Assembly (NCBI GenBank): GCA_020718105.1
Contig: DYDA01000014.1
Location: 1-58,754, forward strand
Length of the DNA stretch: 58,754 nucleotides
DNA from: Micavibrio sp.
GTDB taxonomy: Bacteria; Pseudomonadota; Alphaproteobacteria; UBA9219
Direction: 5' to 3'
Part shown: positions 1-8,030 of the stretch, piece by piece
Numbering within the stretch: position 1 is the stretch's first letter
Layout: each line of letters starts with the position of its first letter
Program-made: the position numbers and the translations under genes
Notes under the pieces: model-generated
Told to the model about the DNA's origin: nothing
Database searches by the model: none
The model's input: only the letters and a program-made list of their open reading frames with translations

Positions 1-25
1 CCTTGCAAAAACAGCGTGCAGAAAA

Positions 26-269
26 CCAATCCTTGAACTGTTTTTGGTATATACCTCTTCCACTTCAAGAGTTGGGTTTCTTTAAGACAAAAAAAACAAA
101 AAATGGGATGCCTTCGCTGGCATGACGGGGGTTTTAAGGAAATAGCTTTCCTTTAGCGTCATCCCCGCGCCCTCGTCACGCCGCTCTTGCGGCGTGCGAA
201 GAGAGTGGGGCGGGGATCCCATTTGGTTTCTTTTTCACTTGCCAACTCTTCAACTGTTTTTGGTATATA
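26..269. repeat. composite inverted/direct repeat block
   Basis: A 28-base motif of the form CCAACTCTTGAAC followed by TGTTTTTGGTATATA occurs twice in the same direction (26-53 and 242-269, about 25 of 28 bases alike). Inside it an inverted half, TTCAAGAGTTGG at 64-75, faces CCAACTCTTCAA at 242-253, so 64-253 is an element with 12-base terminal inverted repeats. Its core (103-226) is a family A palindromic repeat: left arm GGGATGCC..GGCATGACG, right arm CGTCATCCCCGC..GGGGATCCCATTTG. The open frame through this stretch on the minus strand is repeat translation, not a gene. Confidence 0.7.
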
Positions 270-430
270 TGGATCGCAATCTGGCGCTTGAGCTGGGGCG
301 TGTAGTCGAGGCGTCGGCGCGATATGGATTGATTTTTTAGACGATTTTTGCATCGCCTTGTCGCTATCCGCCTTTTATAGTAGAATGTGCCTTTTCAACG
401 AATGATGCCCGTATTGAAAGGCGGCTCCCG

Positions 431-898
431 ATGCATGACCTTATCCGTTTTGATTATTTGAATGAGGTGGTGGGGCTGACTGGCTTTCTAGCTCTTCGTT
501 TCTTAGGCGATGATTTAAACGATGTTTATATTGATGACGATGACCTTGATGCTTTCGTCAAAGAGTATCGTGCGCATTATAAAATTCGAACGGTTAAAGA
601 GCGCTATTTTGATCCGCAAAGCCTCCAAAAGATCGCTTATAGGTTGCCGTATGAACAAGGCTTTGAAGAGTGGGCTTCTAAAAACAGCAACTGCATCAAT
701 CAACTGGATGAACTTGTTTTTCTTTTAAACACGACAAACGATATGGCGGAGTTTAGAGGCGCGTATAACGAGATGTGGTCTTGCTTGCGGCAGAAGGGGC
801 GTTCGTGCGTATCGCTTTGCGAGATTAAGCCAAGTGAGCCTGTGCAACGATCCGTTAAAGGAATCCAACTCTCGGACTGTTTTAAGTGTAAGCCCTAA
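431..898 (+). CDS. hypothetical protein, 155 aa
   Basis: I do not recognise this acidic 155-residue protein. The N-terminus has a run of aspartates at about residues 26-40 and a D-Y-L-N-E-V-V motif at 8-14. The C-terminal half contains several cysteines, including CFKC just before the end. There is no signal peptide or membrane span. A weak AAGGCGG ribosome-binding site lies about 10 bases before the ATG. The opening resembles, loosely, the D-Y-F-N-x-F-N-E-V-V segment of the hypothetical protein at 40061-40534, so the two may be distant relatives; this is by eye only. It is convergent with yejF, with one base between the stops. Codon use looks like its neighbours. Confidence 0.6.
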   Translation: MHDLIRFDYLNEVVGLTGFLALRFLGDDLNDVYIDDDDLDAFVKEYRAHYKIRTVKERYFDPQSLQKIAYRLPYEQGFEEWASKNSNCINQLDELVFLLNTTNDMAEFRGAYNEMWSCLRQKGRSCVSLCEIKPSEPVQRSVKGIQLSDCFKCKP

Positions 899-899
899 T

Positions 900-2651
900 T
901 TATAACGCCGCTCTGAGAAGCGCTTTTGTGTATTCTTTTTGTGGCGCTTGAAACAGGGAATCCGCTGCGCCTTCTTCCACCACGTGGCCATCCTTCATCA
1001 CGATGACGTAGTTTGACAAAGCTTTCACGACGCGCAGGTCGTGGCTGATAAATAGGTAGGCAAGGCCATAGCGTTTTTGAAGATCACGCAAAAGGTCGAT
1101 GATTTGCGCCTGTACTGAGCGATCCAGCGCGGACGTTGGCTCATCCAAGATCACCAGCTTGGGACGTAGGATCATGGCGCGGGCAATTGCGATGCGTTGA
1201 CGCTGCCCGCCCGAAAACTCATGCGGAAAGCGTGTCTGCAAAGCGGGATCAAGGCCGACATCGCTCATGGCGGCTTCAATGCGGCTCTGGCGTTCTGCGG
1301 CGCTGCCCACAAGGCCGTGAATGTCGAGACCCTCTGCGATAATATCGCCCACCGTCATGCGGGGGCTGAGGCTGCCATAGGGGTCTTGAAACACGACTTG
1401 CATCGCTTGCCGTAAAGGCCGCATGTCCTTGCGTGAAAGGCTTTCTATGGACTGTCCATCAAAAATAATTTTGCCCGTGCAATCCGTGAGCCGCAAAAGC
1501 GCAAGCCCTAGCGTCGTCTTGCCGGAGCCGGACTCGCCAACAATGCCGATGGTCTCGCCAGCACGTAGGGTAAGGCTGATTCCATCCACGGCGCGGATGG
1601 TATCCGTCACGCGGCGCAGCAAGCCCGTCTTGATCGGAAAATGAACCTTGATGTTGTCGGCCTTCATCACCAGAGGCGCATCGGGCGCGGCCTTGGGCGC
1701 AAGCCCTTTGGGTTCTGAAGCCAGCAGCATTTTCGTATAGGGATGTTGGGGCGCGGCAAAAATTTCGTTGGTCTTGCCGCTTTCCACAATCTCGCCCGCT
1801 TTCATCACGCACACGCGATCCGCGATACGGCGCACGATGCCCAGATCATGTGTGATCATCAAAAGAGCCATGCCCATTTTTTGCTGAATATCTTTGAGAA
1901 GCGCCAGAATCTGCGCCTGAATGGTCACGTCCAGCGCGGTGGTGGGTTCATCCGCAATAAGCAGGTCGGGATCGTTCGCCAAAGCCATTGCGATCATCAC
2001 GCGCTGACGCTGCCCGCCCGACAGCTCATGCGGGTAGGCGGTCAGGCGTTTTTCGGGATCGGGCAGACCGACCAGCGCAAGAAGCTCTAGAATGCGTGTT
2101 TTGGCCGCTGTTTCGCTTAGTCCCTTATGGACAAAAAGAACTTCACCAATTTGTTTTTCAATCGTGTGCAGTGGGTTGAGCGAGGTCATTGGCTCTTGGA
2201 AAATCATCGCGATCCGATTGCCGCGAAGGTTTTGGATGGGGGTTTCGCTTTCATCCGTCATCGTCATCGCGAGGGGCGTAGCCCCGTGGCGATCCAGCGC
2301 CGCGCGTCCGCGCGGCAGAGGACTCCTTTGCGCGGTTAGCCTGCCCCGTGCTCGACACGGGGCCGCGCAGCTGGATTGCTTCGCTGCGCTCGCAATGACG
2401 GATGGGGGGGTGTCAGCATCGCAATGACGGTTGAGAATGACCAACCCATCAAACACAATCTGTCCCATCGGCTCTATAGGCAGAAGGCGCAGGATCGACA
2501 GCGCCGTGACGGACTTGCCAGAGCCGGACTCGCCCACCAGTGCCAAAGTCTCGCCTTTATTGATCGTGAACGACACGCCGCGCACGGCTTGCATCGCGCT
2601 CTCGCCGCTTCCAAACGTGACGCATAAGTTGGAGACGGAGAGGAGGGTCAT
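900..2651 (-). CDS. yejF: YejF-type dual ATP-binding ABC transporter subunit
   Basis: Cytoplasmic ATPase that powers peptide import through the YejB/YejE permease pair (in E. coli the Yej system takes up peptides, including microcin C). Two ABC modules are fused in one chain, as in YejF. Module 1 has Walker A GESGSGKS at residues 40-47, Q-loop FQEPMTSLNPL near 150, signature LSGGQRQR and Walker B LLIADEP. Module 2 has Walker A GESGSGKT near 370, Q-loop VFQDPYGSLSP, signature FSGGQRQR and LVILDEP. The start ATG overlaps the yejE stop by four bases (ATGA). Odd point: residues of about 84-130 of module 1, between Walker A and the Q-loop, are encoded by a dispersed palindromic repeat (2262-2400) in frame, making the protein longer (583 aa) than usual. 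Confidence 0.93.
   Translation of the reverse strand: MTLLSVSNLCVTFGSGESAMQAVRGVSFTINKGETLALVGESGSGKSVTALSILRLLPIEPMGQIVFDGLVILNRHCDADTPPSVIASAAKQSSCAAPCRARGRLTAQRSPLPRGRAALDRHGATPLAMTMTDESETPIQNLRGNRIAMIFQEPMTSLNPLHTIEKQIGEVLFVHKGLSETAAKTRILELLALVGLPDPEKRLTAYPHELSGGQRQRVMIAMALANDPDLLIADEPTTALDVTIQAQILALLKDIQQKMGMALLMITHDLGIVRRIADRVCVMKAGEIVESGKTNEIFAAPQHPYTKMLLASEPKGLAPKAAPDAPLVMKADNIKVHFPIKTGLLRRVTDTIRAVDGISLTLRAGETIGIVGESGSGKTTLGLALLRLTDCTGKIIFDGQSIESLSRKDMRPLRQAMQVVFQDPYGSLSPRMTVGDIIAEGLDIHGLVGSAAERQSRIEAAMSDVGLDPALQTRFPHEFSGGQRQRIAIARAMILRPKLVILDEPTSALDRSVQAQIIDLLRDLQKRYGLAYLFISHDLRVVKALSNYVIVMKDGHVVEEGAADSLFQAPQKEYTKALLRAAL
2262..2430. repeat. family B palindromic repeat inside yejF
   Basis: The element runs from CGTCATCGCGAGGGGCGTAG to CGCTCGCAATGACG, with arms that are imperfect inverted copies and an inner GC-rich palindrome. 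Its plus-strand ends match those of the copies at 23009-23132, 23617-23750 and 50568-50677. A second short CGCAATGACGG at about 2420-2430 repeats the right end (2391-2401), possibly a partial duplication. The yejF frame stays open through the whole element. Confidence 0.85.
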
Positions 2652-3694
2652 GCGCCGCCCCCCGTCGTTTTGCGCGCATCGAACGCATCGCGCACGGCCT
2701 CACCGATAAAGATGAGCAGCGTGAGCATAAACGCAAGAATAGAAAAAGCGCTGATGCCCAGCCACGGCGCTTGCAGGTTGTTCTTGCCTTGGTTGAGTAG
2801 TTCGCCCAGCGAGGGTGATCCGGGTGGCAGGCCAAAGCCAAGGAAGTCGAGCGCCGTCAGCGTCGTAATGGAATGGTTGAGCACAAACGGCAAATAGGTG
2901 AGCGTCGCGACCATCGCGTTGGGCAAGACATGCTTAAACATGACAAGCGTATCGCCAGCGCCAAGAGCCTTAGCCGCGCGAACGTAATCAAGATTGCGGG
3001 CTCGTAGAAACTCGGCCCTCACGACATGAACCAGCGACATCCACGAAAACAACAGCATGAGAATAAGGAGCCACCAAAAGTTGGGTTGCACAAGCGAGGC
3101 CATGATGATGAGCAGGTAGAGGACGGGCATCCCCCCCCATATTTCCATCACGCGCTGCATCAAAAGATCGGTGAGGCCGCCGAAGTAGCCCTGCACCGCG
3201 CCAGCGCACACGCCGATGATGGACGAAAATAGCGTGAGTGTCAGGCCGAACAAAACCGAGATGCGAAAGCCATAGATCATACGCGCCAAAACGTCGCGGC
3301 CTTGATCGTCTGTGCCCAGCCAGTTATCCGCCGAAGGCGGTGCGGGCGCGGGGACGGTTAGATCATAATTGATCGTGTTATAGGAAAACGGAATAAGCGG
3401 CCAGATCATCCAGCCTCCCTTTTCAGCGATCAGTTTTTTCAGGTAAGGCTCGCGGTATCGCGCTTCAGTTTCAAACTCGCCGCCAAAGGTGGTTTCGGGA
3501 TAGGCCTTAAAAATCGGCGCAAAGGCCTCGCCGTTCACATAAAGGAGGAGAGGCTTGTCGTTTGCGATCAGTTCTGCCGCCATCGCCAAAATAAACAAAA
3601 GCAGGAAAAGCCAAAACGCATAATAGCCACGCTTGTTGGCTTTAAAGCCATCCAAACGGCGGCGGGTGAGGGGGGAGAGGGAAGAAAAACCCAT
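2648..3694 (-). CDS. yejE: YejE-type ABC transporter permease
   Basis: Inner-membrane permease of the Yej peptide importer, partner of YejB and YejF. An N-terminal cytoplasmic stretch (about residues 1-25) leads into one membrane span, then a large periplasmic loop and a C-terminal bundle of about five spans. The binding-protein-dependent permease signature is visible (EFLRARNLDYVRAAKALGAG, followed by HVLPNA), the site that docks the ATPase. The start ATG at 3694 shares one base with the yejB stop (TGATG), and a GAGGAAG ribosome-binding site lies upstream. A GTG three bases earlier is possible. Its stop overlaps the yejF start by four bases, so translation is coupled. The 348-residue length is normal. 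Confidence 0.92.
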   Translation of the reverse strand: MGFSSLSPLTRRRLDGFKANKRGYYAFWLFLLLFILAMAAELIANDKPLLLYVNGEAFAPIFKAYPETTFGGEFETEARYREPYLKKLIAEKGGWMIWPLIPFSYNTINYDLTVPAPAPPSADNWLGTDDQGRDVLARMIYGFRISVLFGLTLTLFSSIIGVCAGAVQGYFGGLTDLLMQRVMEIWGGMPVLYLLIIMASLVQPNFWWLLILMLLFSWMSLVHVVRAEFLRARNLDYVRAAKALGAGDTLVMFKHVLPNAMVATLTYLPFVLNHSITTLTALDFLGFGLPPGSPSLGELLNQGKNNLQAPWLGISAFSILAFMLTLLIFIGEAVRDAFDARKTTGGGA

Positions 3695-4812
3695 CACGTC
3701 TTCCTCGCTTCGAAATCAATGCGGGGATCAACGGCCACGTACATCAAATCGCCAATCAGTTGCAGGATAAGCCCCAGCAGCGTGAAAAAATAAAGCGTGC
3801 CGAACATGACGGGATAGTCGCGGTTGATCGCGGCCTCAAAACCCAAAAGCCCCATACCGTCCAGTGAGAAAATGACTTCGATCAGCAGGGATCCTGTGAA
3901 CAAAATCCCGATAAACGCCGAAGGGAATCCGGCGATAACGATCAGCATCGCGTTACGAAACACATGGCCATACAGCACGCGGGTTTCGCTAAGACCTTTG
4001 GCGCGGGCGGTCAGGACGTATTGCTTGTTAAGCTCATCCAAGAACGAATTTTTTGTGAGCATGGTCAAACTGGCAAAGCCGCCAATCACCATCGCCGTGA
4101 GGGGCAGAGCCATATGCCAAAAATAATCACCGATCCGCGCAGGCCAACTTAAATCTTGCCAGTTGTCGGACACAAGGCCGCGCAGGGGGAACCAGTCCAG
4201 ATAGCGTCCGCCCGAAAAAACGATGATGAGTAATACGGCAAACAAAAAACTGGGAATCGCATAGCCCGCGATAATCGCCGCGCTTGTCCATAGATCAAAC
4301 GGCGAGCCATCCTTGACCGCTTTGCGAATGCCAAGTGGGATGGACACCAGATAGATGATGAGGGTTGACCAAAGGCCTAGCGAAACCGACACGGGCATTT
4401 TGGCAATGACGAGATCCATCACTTTTTCATCGCGGAAATAGGACGTGCCGAAATCAAAGCGCACGTAATTCCCGATCATCTTGAAAAAGCGCTCATGCAG
4501 CGGTTTATCAAAACCGAATTGTTTTTCAAGCTCTAGGATTAATTCAGGATCAACGCCTTGCGCGCCTTTATAGCGCGAAGGTACGGCGCTGGTGGCGGCG
4601 TTGTTCTCGCGCATGTTCTGCCCCGCGCTGGCCGTGTCGCTGCCTGCGCCTGACACCCGCGCCGTTGCCTCAACCGCGTTGCCTTGCAGTTTGGCGACGA
4701 TTTGCTCAATGGGACCCCCGGGGGCGGCTTGAACAATCGCAAAGTTCAGCACCATAATCCCCAGCAACGTGGGGATCATCAGCAACAGGCGGCGAAGGAT
4801 ATAACTAACCAT
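3694..4812 (-). CDS. yejB: YejB-type ABC transporter permease
   Basis: First permease of the Yej peptide importer. I place the start at 4812 (M-V-S-Y-I-L-R-R), where the first membrane helix of the DppB/YejB family begins; a longer frame to 4893 would run into the glycosyltransferase gene. One N-terminal span is followed by a long periplasmic loop containing a low-complexity Gly/Ala/Ser segment (about residues 50-85) common in alphaproteobacterial YejB, then five or so spans with the EAA-type motif ([12 protein letters not shown]). The yejBEF genes overlap end to end. No yejA gene for the periplasmic binding protein is present here; it must be elsewhere or be replaced by another binding protein. 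Confidence 0.9.
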   Translation of the reverse strand: MVSYILRRLLLMIPTLLGIMVLNFAIVQAAPGGPIEQIVAKLQGNAVEATARVSGAGSDTASAGQNMRENNAATSAVPSRYKGAQGVDPELILELEKQFGFDKPLHERFFKMIGNYVRFDFGTSYFRDEKVMDLVIAKMPVSVSLGLWSTLIIYLVSIPLGIRKAVKDGSPFDLWTSAAIIAGYAIPSFLFAVLLIIVFSGGRYLDWFPLRGLVSDNWQDLSWPARIGDYFWHMALPLTAMVIGGFASLTMLTKNSFLDELNKQYVLTARAKGLSETRVLYGHVFRNAMLIVIAGFPSAFIGILFTGSLLIEVIFSLDGMGLLGFEAAINRDYPVMFGTLYFFTLLGLILQLIGDLMYVAVDPRIDFEARKT

Positions 4813-4861
4813 GATGGGATGAGAGATTAGCTGGATGCAGTGTGAATGGGAAGGGGCGCGA

Positions 4862-6028
4862 TTAGCGGCGCTGTTTTTTGAGAATGTCGGCATAGACCCG
4901 CGCTATGGGCGGCCAATCCCACGAAAGCAGGGCAAACTCGGCAATGGCTTTGATCGGTTGAGCCAAAGGCAGCGAAATCGGGAAAGCCTTTAGTTTTTCA
5001 TACCATACGGCGGCGGTGCGCTCAGCGTTGTCGGGCCACACTTCGGCAAGGTGCAGATGCGGCGCAGCGGGGGCGCAGCCCTGCGCTGTTTCCGGTGCGC
5101 ACAAAACGGGAAGACCGCAAGCCATCGCTTCTTGAATGACAAGAGGAAAACCCTCGCCGTAACTGGGCATCAGCAAAAGGTCGGCGGCTTGATAAAGCTC
5201 AGCAAGGCTTTGTCCCTTACGATCGGAAAAGACGTGAACATTGGGAAGAAGCCATGTTGTCGGATCGATGGCGCCGGTTCCCGCCAGCCAAAACCGCCAA
5301 TCGGGAAAAAGGGTGGCAAGGCGGCGCAGAACGTCCAGCCCTTTCTTTTCAACAAAGCGACCCACGAAAAGCAAAACGGGTTGATCGTTTTTTAAAGCGA
5401 ACTGTTGGCGCAAAAAGCGACGGTTTTCTGCAATAGGGGGATGAAACAGGCGCACATCAACGCCGTTTGGAATAACCTTGATCGGTTTTGTGAATTTGAC
5501 GCGGCGATAATAATCATCGGCAACGCGGTCGCTGATAAAGATAACGTCGTCAGCGTTTTTCAGCATAGGCGCGGTGATCCCTTTATCCGCAAGGCGCATA
5601 AGCCATCGCAGAAGCGGATTGCGATAGGGAATGGGCGCGATATGTTGCGTGATGATGATGGGTTTGCCTGCTCGCTTGGCAAACAGGAAGGCCAAGATAT
5701 TGCCGACATAAAGCGTATCGTGCAGCCAAAGAAGATCGGCTTTTTGGATGGTGCGGCGCAGGTTGCGCAGGCTACGCCAGCCCCACAAAGGCATAGGCAA
5801 ACCAAGAACGCGTTCAATCACGTTGCACGATGTCATGGGGCTCATCGTCTGCCCCTCAATAACGGGGGCGGGGTCGCAATCGCTGGCCATCCAGATAAAG
5901 TGAAAATCGCCCAAGCTGGCTACTTCGTGAATCAATTTTTGAGCGACTTGTTCGATGCCGCCGCCATGACCGTTATAATAATGCGTCACAACGGCGATTT
6001 CGATTTTTTTATTCGGTGTGGCGGTCAT
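4862..6028 (-). CDS. GT4-family glycosyltransferase
   Basis: A 388-residue cytoplasmic retaining glycosyltransferase of the GT-B fold, family 4. The N-terminal domain carries the glycine-rich acceptor loop ([13 protein letters not shown], about residues 17-29). The C-terminal domain has [17 protein letters not shown] and the donor-binding E-x7-E region, [20 protein letters not shown]. Donor and acceptor cannot be told from sequence. It starts three bases after the stop of the Gfo/Idh/MocA oxidoreductase gene, so the two are very likely co-translated and may act in one sugar pathway. yejB follows 49 bases downstream. Confidence 0.85.
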   Translation of the reverse strand: MTATPNKKIEIAVVTHYYNGHGGGIEQVAQKLIHEVASLGDFHFIWMASDCDPAPVIEGQTMSPMTSCNVIERVLGLPMPLWGWRSLRNLRRTIQKADLLWLHDTLYVGNILAFLFAKRAGKPIIITQHIAPIPYRNPLLRWLMRLADKGITAPMLKNADDVIFISDRVADDYYRRVKFTKPIKVIPNGVDVRLFHPPIAENRRFLRQQFALKNDQPVLLFVGRFVEKKGLDVLRRLATLFPDWRFWLAGTGAIDPTTWLLPNVHVFSDRKGQSLAELYQAADLLLMPSYGEGFPLVIQEAMACGLPVLCAPETAQGCAPAAPHLHLAEVWPDNAERTAAVWYEKLKAFPISLPLAQPIKAIAEFALLSWDWPPIARVYADILKKQRR

Positions 6029-6031
6029 GGG

Positions 6032-7084
6032 TTAAGTGTTTTCTGTTAAAGCCTGCACGGCTTGTTGTTGTTGTTTTAAAACGGCCAACGCGGCTTGCGG
6101 CCCGATAAGCGCATCGGGCGCGCCTGTGTGAAGGGCGGTTTCAAAACGGCGCATAATCTCATCGTTACCATAGTCAAGGCGTCCACGCAAAAGAGCAAGG
6201 CCATTGGGCCAATGTTGGCAAAAATGTTGCCCAAAGGCATAGGCGCTGGTGCGTAGAATCTGCGCCGCGTTATGCTGGCCATCGTTGGGAAGGCGGATAT
6301 AGATGTCGCGGAAAATATCAAGAATCCCGACAGCTTTTTCGCCTGTCACCATAACATGCCACTCGCTGATCGCGCTGTCGAATTGGCAGTCGATGGTGAT
6401 GGGGATTCCGCTTTCATCGCGGTAGAGAAGGTTCACAAGAGACGGCGTGTTCTCGCCTTTTTGCCCCTTAACGCCATGCGCGTGGATAAGGTTCATGCGG
6501 CCTTGCGCCAATCCTTGCAGCAGGTAAAAGAAGTGCGGGCTTTCGTCATAAAAAAGGCCTAGCGGCAGGCTTTCATACCAAGCGGGAAGGCGGCGCAGGG
6601 GGTTGCCCAGCTGATGGGCTGCGATGCGCCGCAAAGGGCCAAGGCGGCCACAAGCCAAATCGCGACGAAGCTTTTGCGCGGCGCGGCCAAACTGAAAGTT
6701 ATGCACGATGCAAAGTGTTTTGCGGGCTTGCTGCGCGGCGGCAACCATCGCTTCGCCTTCGGCCAGCGTCAGCGCAAAGGGTTTTTCAACCAGCACATGC
6801 TTGCCTTTGGCCAGAGCGGCCAGAACGAGGGGCGCATGAGCGGCGGGCGGCGCGGCGATGGTCACGGCATCCACCTGATCCAGCCAATCCACCGCGTCTA
6901 AACAATCCGTTTGCGCGTAAAAGCGAAGGTTATGCTTCTTGGCAACCTGCGCCGCCAGCCCTTGATGACGATCAACCACGCCGACCAGCGAAAGGGAGGG
7001 GGCGCGATGAAGGGCGGGGATATGCCTGTGCAACGCTACCCAGCCAAGCCCAATGGCGGCGACGCGAAGCGGGGCGGGGATCAT
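6032..7084 (-). CDS. Gfo/Idh/MocA family NAD(P)-dependent oxidoreductase
   Basis: A 350-residue dehydrogenase-like protein. The N-terminal Rossmann fold shows V-A-A-I-G-L-G-W-V near residue 8 and the acid that binds the cofactor ribose (VVDR, near 36). The family hallmark E-K-P follows (HVLVEKPFALT, about residues 96-106), then the C-terminal alpha/beta substrate domain. Members reduce or oxidise sugar derivatives such as inositols or amino sugars; the substrate cannot be predicted. The start overlaps the end of the AAA ATPase gene by four bases and the stop is three bases before the glycosyltransferase gene, which supports one operon. Confidence 0.85.
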   Translation of the reverse strand: MIPAPLRVAAIGLGWVALHRHIPALHRAPSLSLVGVVDRHQGLAAQVAKKHNLRFYAQTDCLDAVDWLDQVDAVTIAAPPAAHAPLVLAALAKGKHVLVEKPFALTLAEGEAMVAAAQQARKTLCIVHNFQFGRAAQKLRRDLACGRLGPLRRIAAHQLGNPLRRLPAWYESLPLGLFYDESPHFFYLLQGLAQGRMNLIHAHGVKGQKGENTPSLVNLLYRDESGIPITIDCQFDSAISEWHVMVTGEKAVGILDIFRDIYIRLPNDGQHNAAQILRTSAYAFGQHFCQHWPNGLALLRGRLDYGNDEIMRRFETALHTGAPDALIGPQAALAVLKQQQQAVQALTENT

Positions 7085-7959
7085 CCTATGGCCAGCTTGT
7101 TCAGCCCTGTTTCAGAAGAAAGGGCGGCGGCGATAGAATCGTTATCCAATTCATCCGTCACGCCCTTCATGATGGCGTGGGCGCAGGCCTGATCCATCAT
7201 GATAATCGATTTATCGGGGTTGTTGCGGTTGCGAACATAGCGATCCGTTAGCTTGACGATGCGATCAATGGTGGCATCCGAAATCTTGAATTGATAGTGC
7301 GTTTCGAAATTGGGCCGCAGATAGCGCAAGATGCTGGCGGTCATCACAAGGTCGGGCACTTCTAGTGTGACTTTTTGAAAACGACGATCAATGGCAGGTT
7401 CTTGTTTGACGTAGTCGTCGTATTCCTCTGCCGTTGTGGCGCCGACGACAAAAAGATCGCCGTTGGTCAAGTAGGGCTTCAGCAAATCGGCGATGCCGCT
7501 AAAGCTAGAGGCTTTGAAAGAAATCATCAGCTGATGAATTTCATCGATGCAAAAAATGATGGGGGGAGATTGTTTTGAGGCGTTACGTTCAGCGACGCCT
7601 TTGACAATAGGAATCAACCGGCCTTCCAACTCGGCGCGAGAGGAGGAGCCAGCGCCGATCATGGACATTTCCAGTTCAATCACGCGCGCGCCTTGTAGAA
7701 GTTTGGGCACTTTGCCCGCGTTGATCAATTGGGCGAGGCCAACAAACAGCGCCGTTTTTCCAACGCCAGCGGGGCCAATCAGCATTGCGTTTTTGCGCAA
7801 GCGTTGAAGGAGGATGAGAACGACGTTTTGCAATTCTTGATCGCGGCCAGAGATGGGATCAAAGCGTCCCGCCTTGTCTTGTTCGGTGAAATCACGTGTG
7901 TAACGGGAAATAAGACCGTTCAATTCATCATCACTGATGATAAAGGAGGGCGTGGCCAT
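7081..7959 (-). CDS. single-module ClpA/ClpB D1-like AAA ATPase
   Basis: A 292-residue protein that is only one AAA module, closest by eye to the D1 domain of ClpB/ClpA. After FDPISGRDQEL come Walker A GPAGVGKT (about 64-71), Walker B IIFCIDEIH, sensor 1 VVGATTAEEY and an arginine finger in AIDRRFQKV, then the small helical lid. It lacks the ClpB N-domain, middle coiled coil and D2 module, and it has no ClpP-binding loop that I can see. All ATPase residues are present, so it should be active, probably as an oligomer. It lies 71 bases after the aconitase-like gene and overlaps the next gene by four bases. A remodelling role on one of these neighbours is an inference. Confidence 0.85.
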   Translation of the reverse strand: MATPSFIISDDELNGLISRYTRDFTEQDKAGRFDPISGRDQELQNVVLILLQRLRKNAMLIGPAGVGKTALFVGLAQLINAGKVPKLLQGARVIELEMSMIGAGSSSRAELEGRLIPIVKGVAERNASKQSPPIIFCIDEIHQLMISFKASSFSGIADLLKPYLTNGDLFVVGATTAEEYDDYVKQEPAIDRRFQKVTLEVPDLVMTASILRYLRPNFETHYQFKISDATIDRIVKLTDRYVRNRNNPDKSIIMMDQACAHAIMKGVTDELDNDSIAAALSSETGLNKLAIG

Positions 7960-8030
7960 GGACGGGACTCTTTTCTTTGGAAAAGCAAAAGGGGGAATCA
8001 GTAAGCTCTAAGATTTTGTCATAAAAAGCA

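Noticed and set aside
159-353. 64-codon minus-strand frame at the window start
   Set aside because: Mostly lies in the palindromic repeat; no ribosome-binding site.
900-2651. Calling yejF, ubiV, nrdG and prmC pseudogenes because of their inserts
   Set aside because: No stop or frameshift; motifs on both sides are complete.
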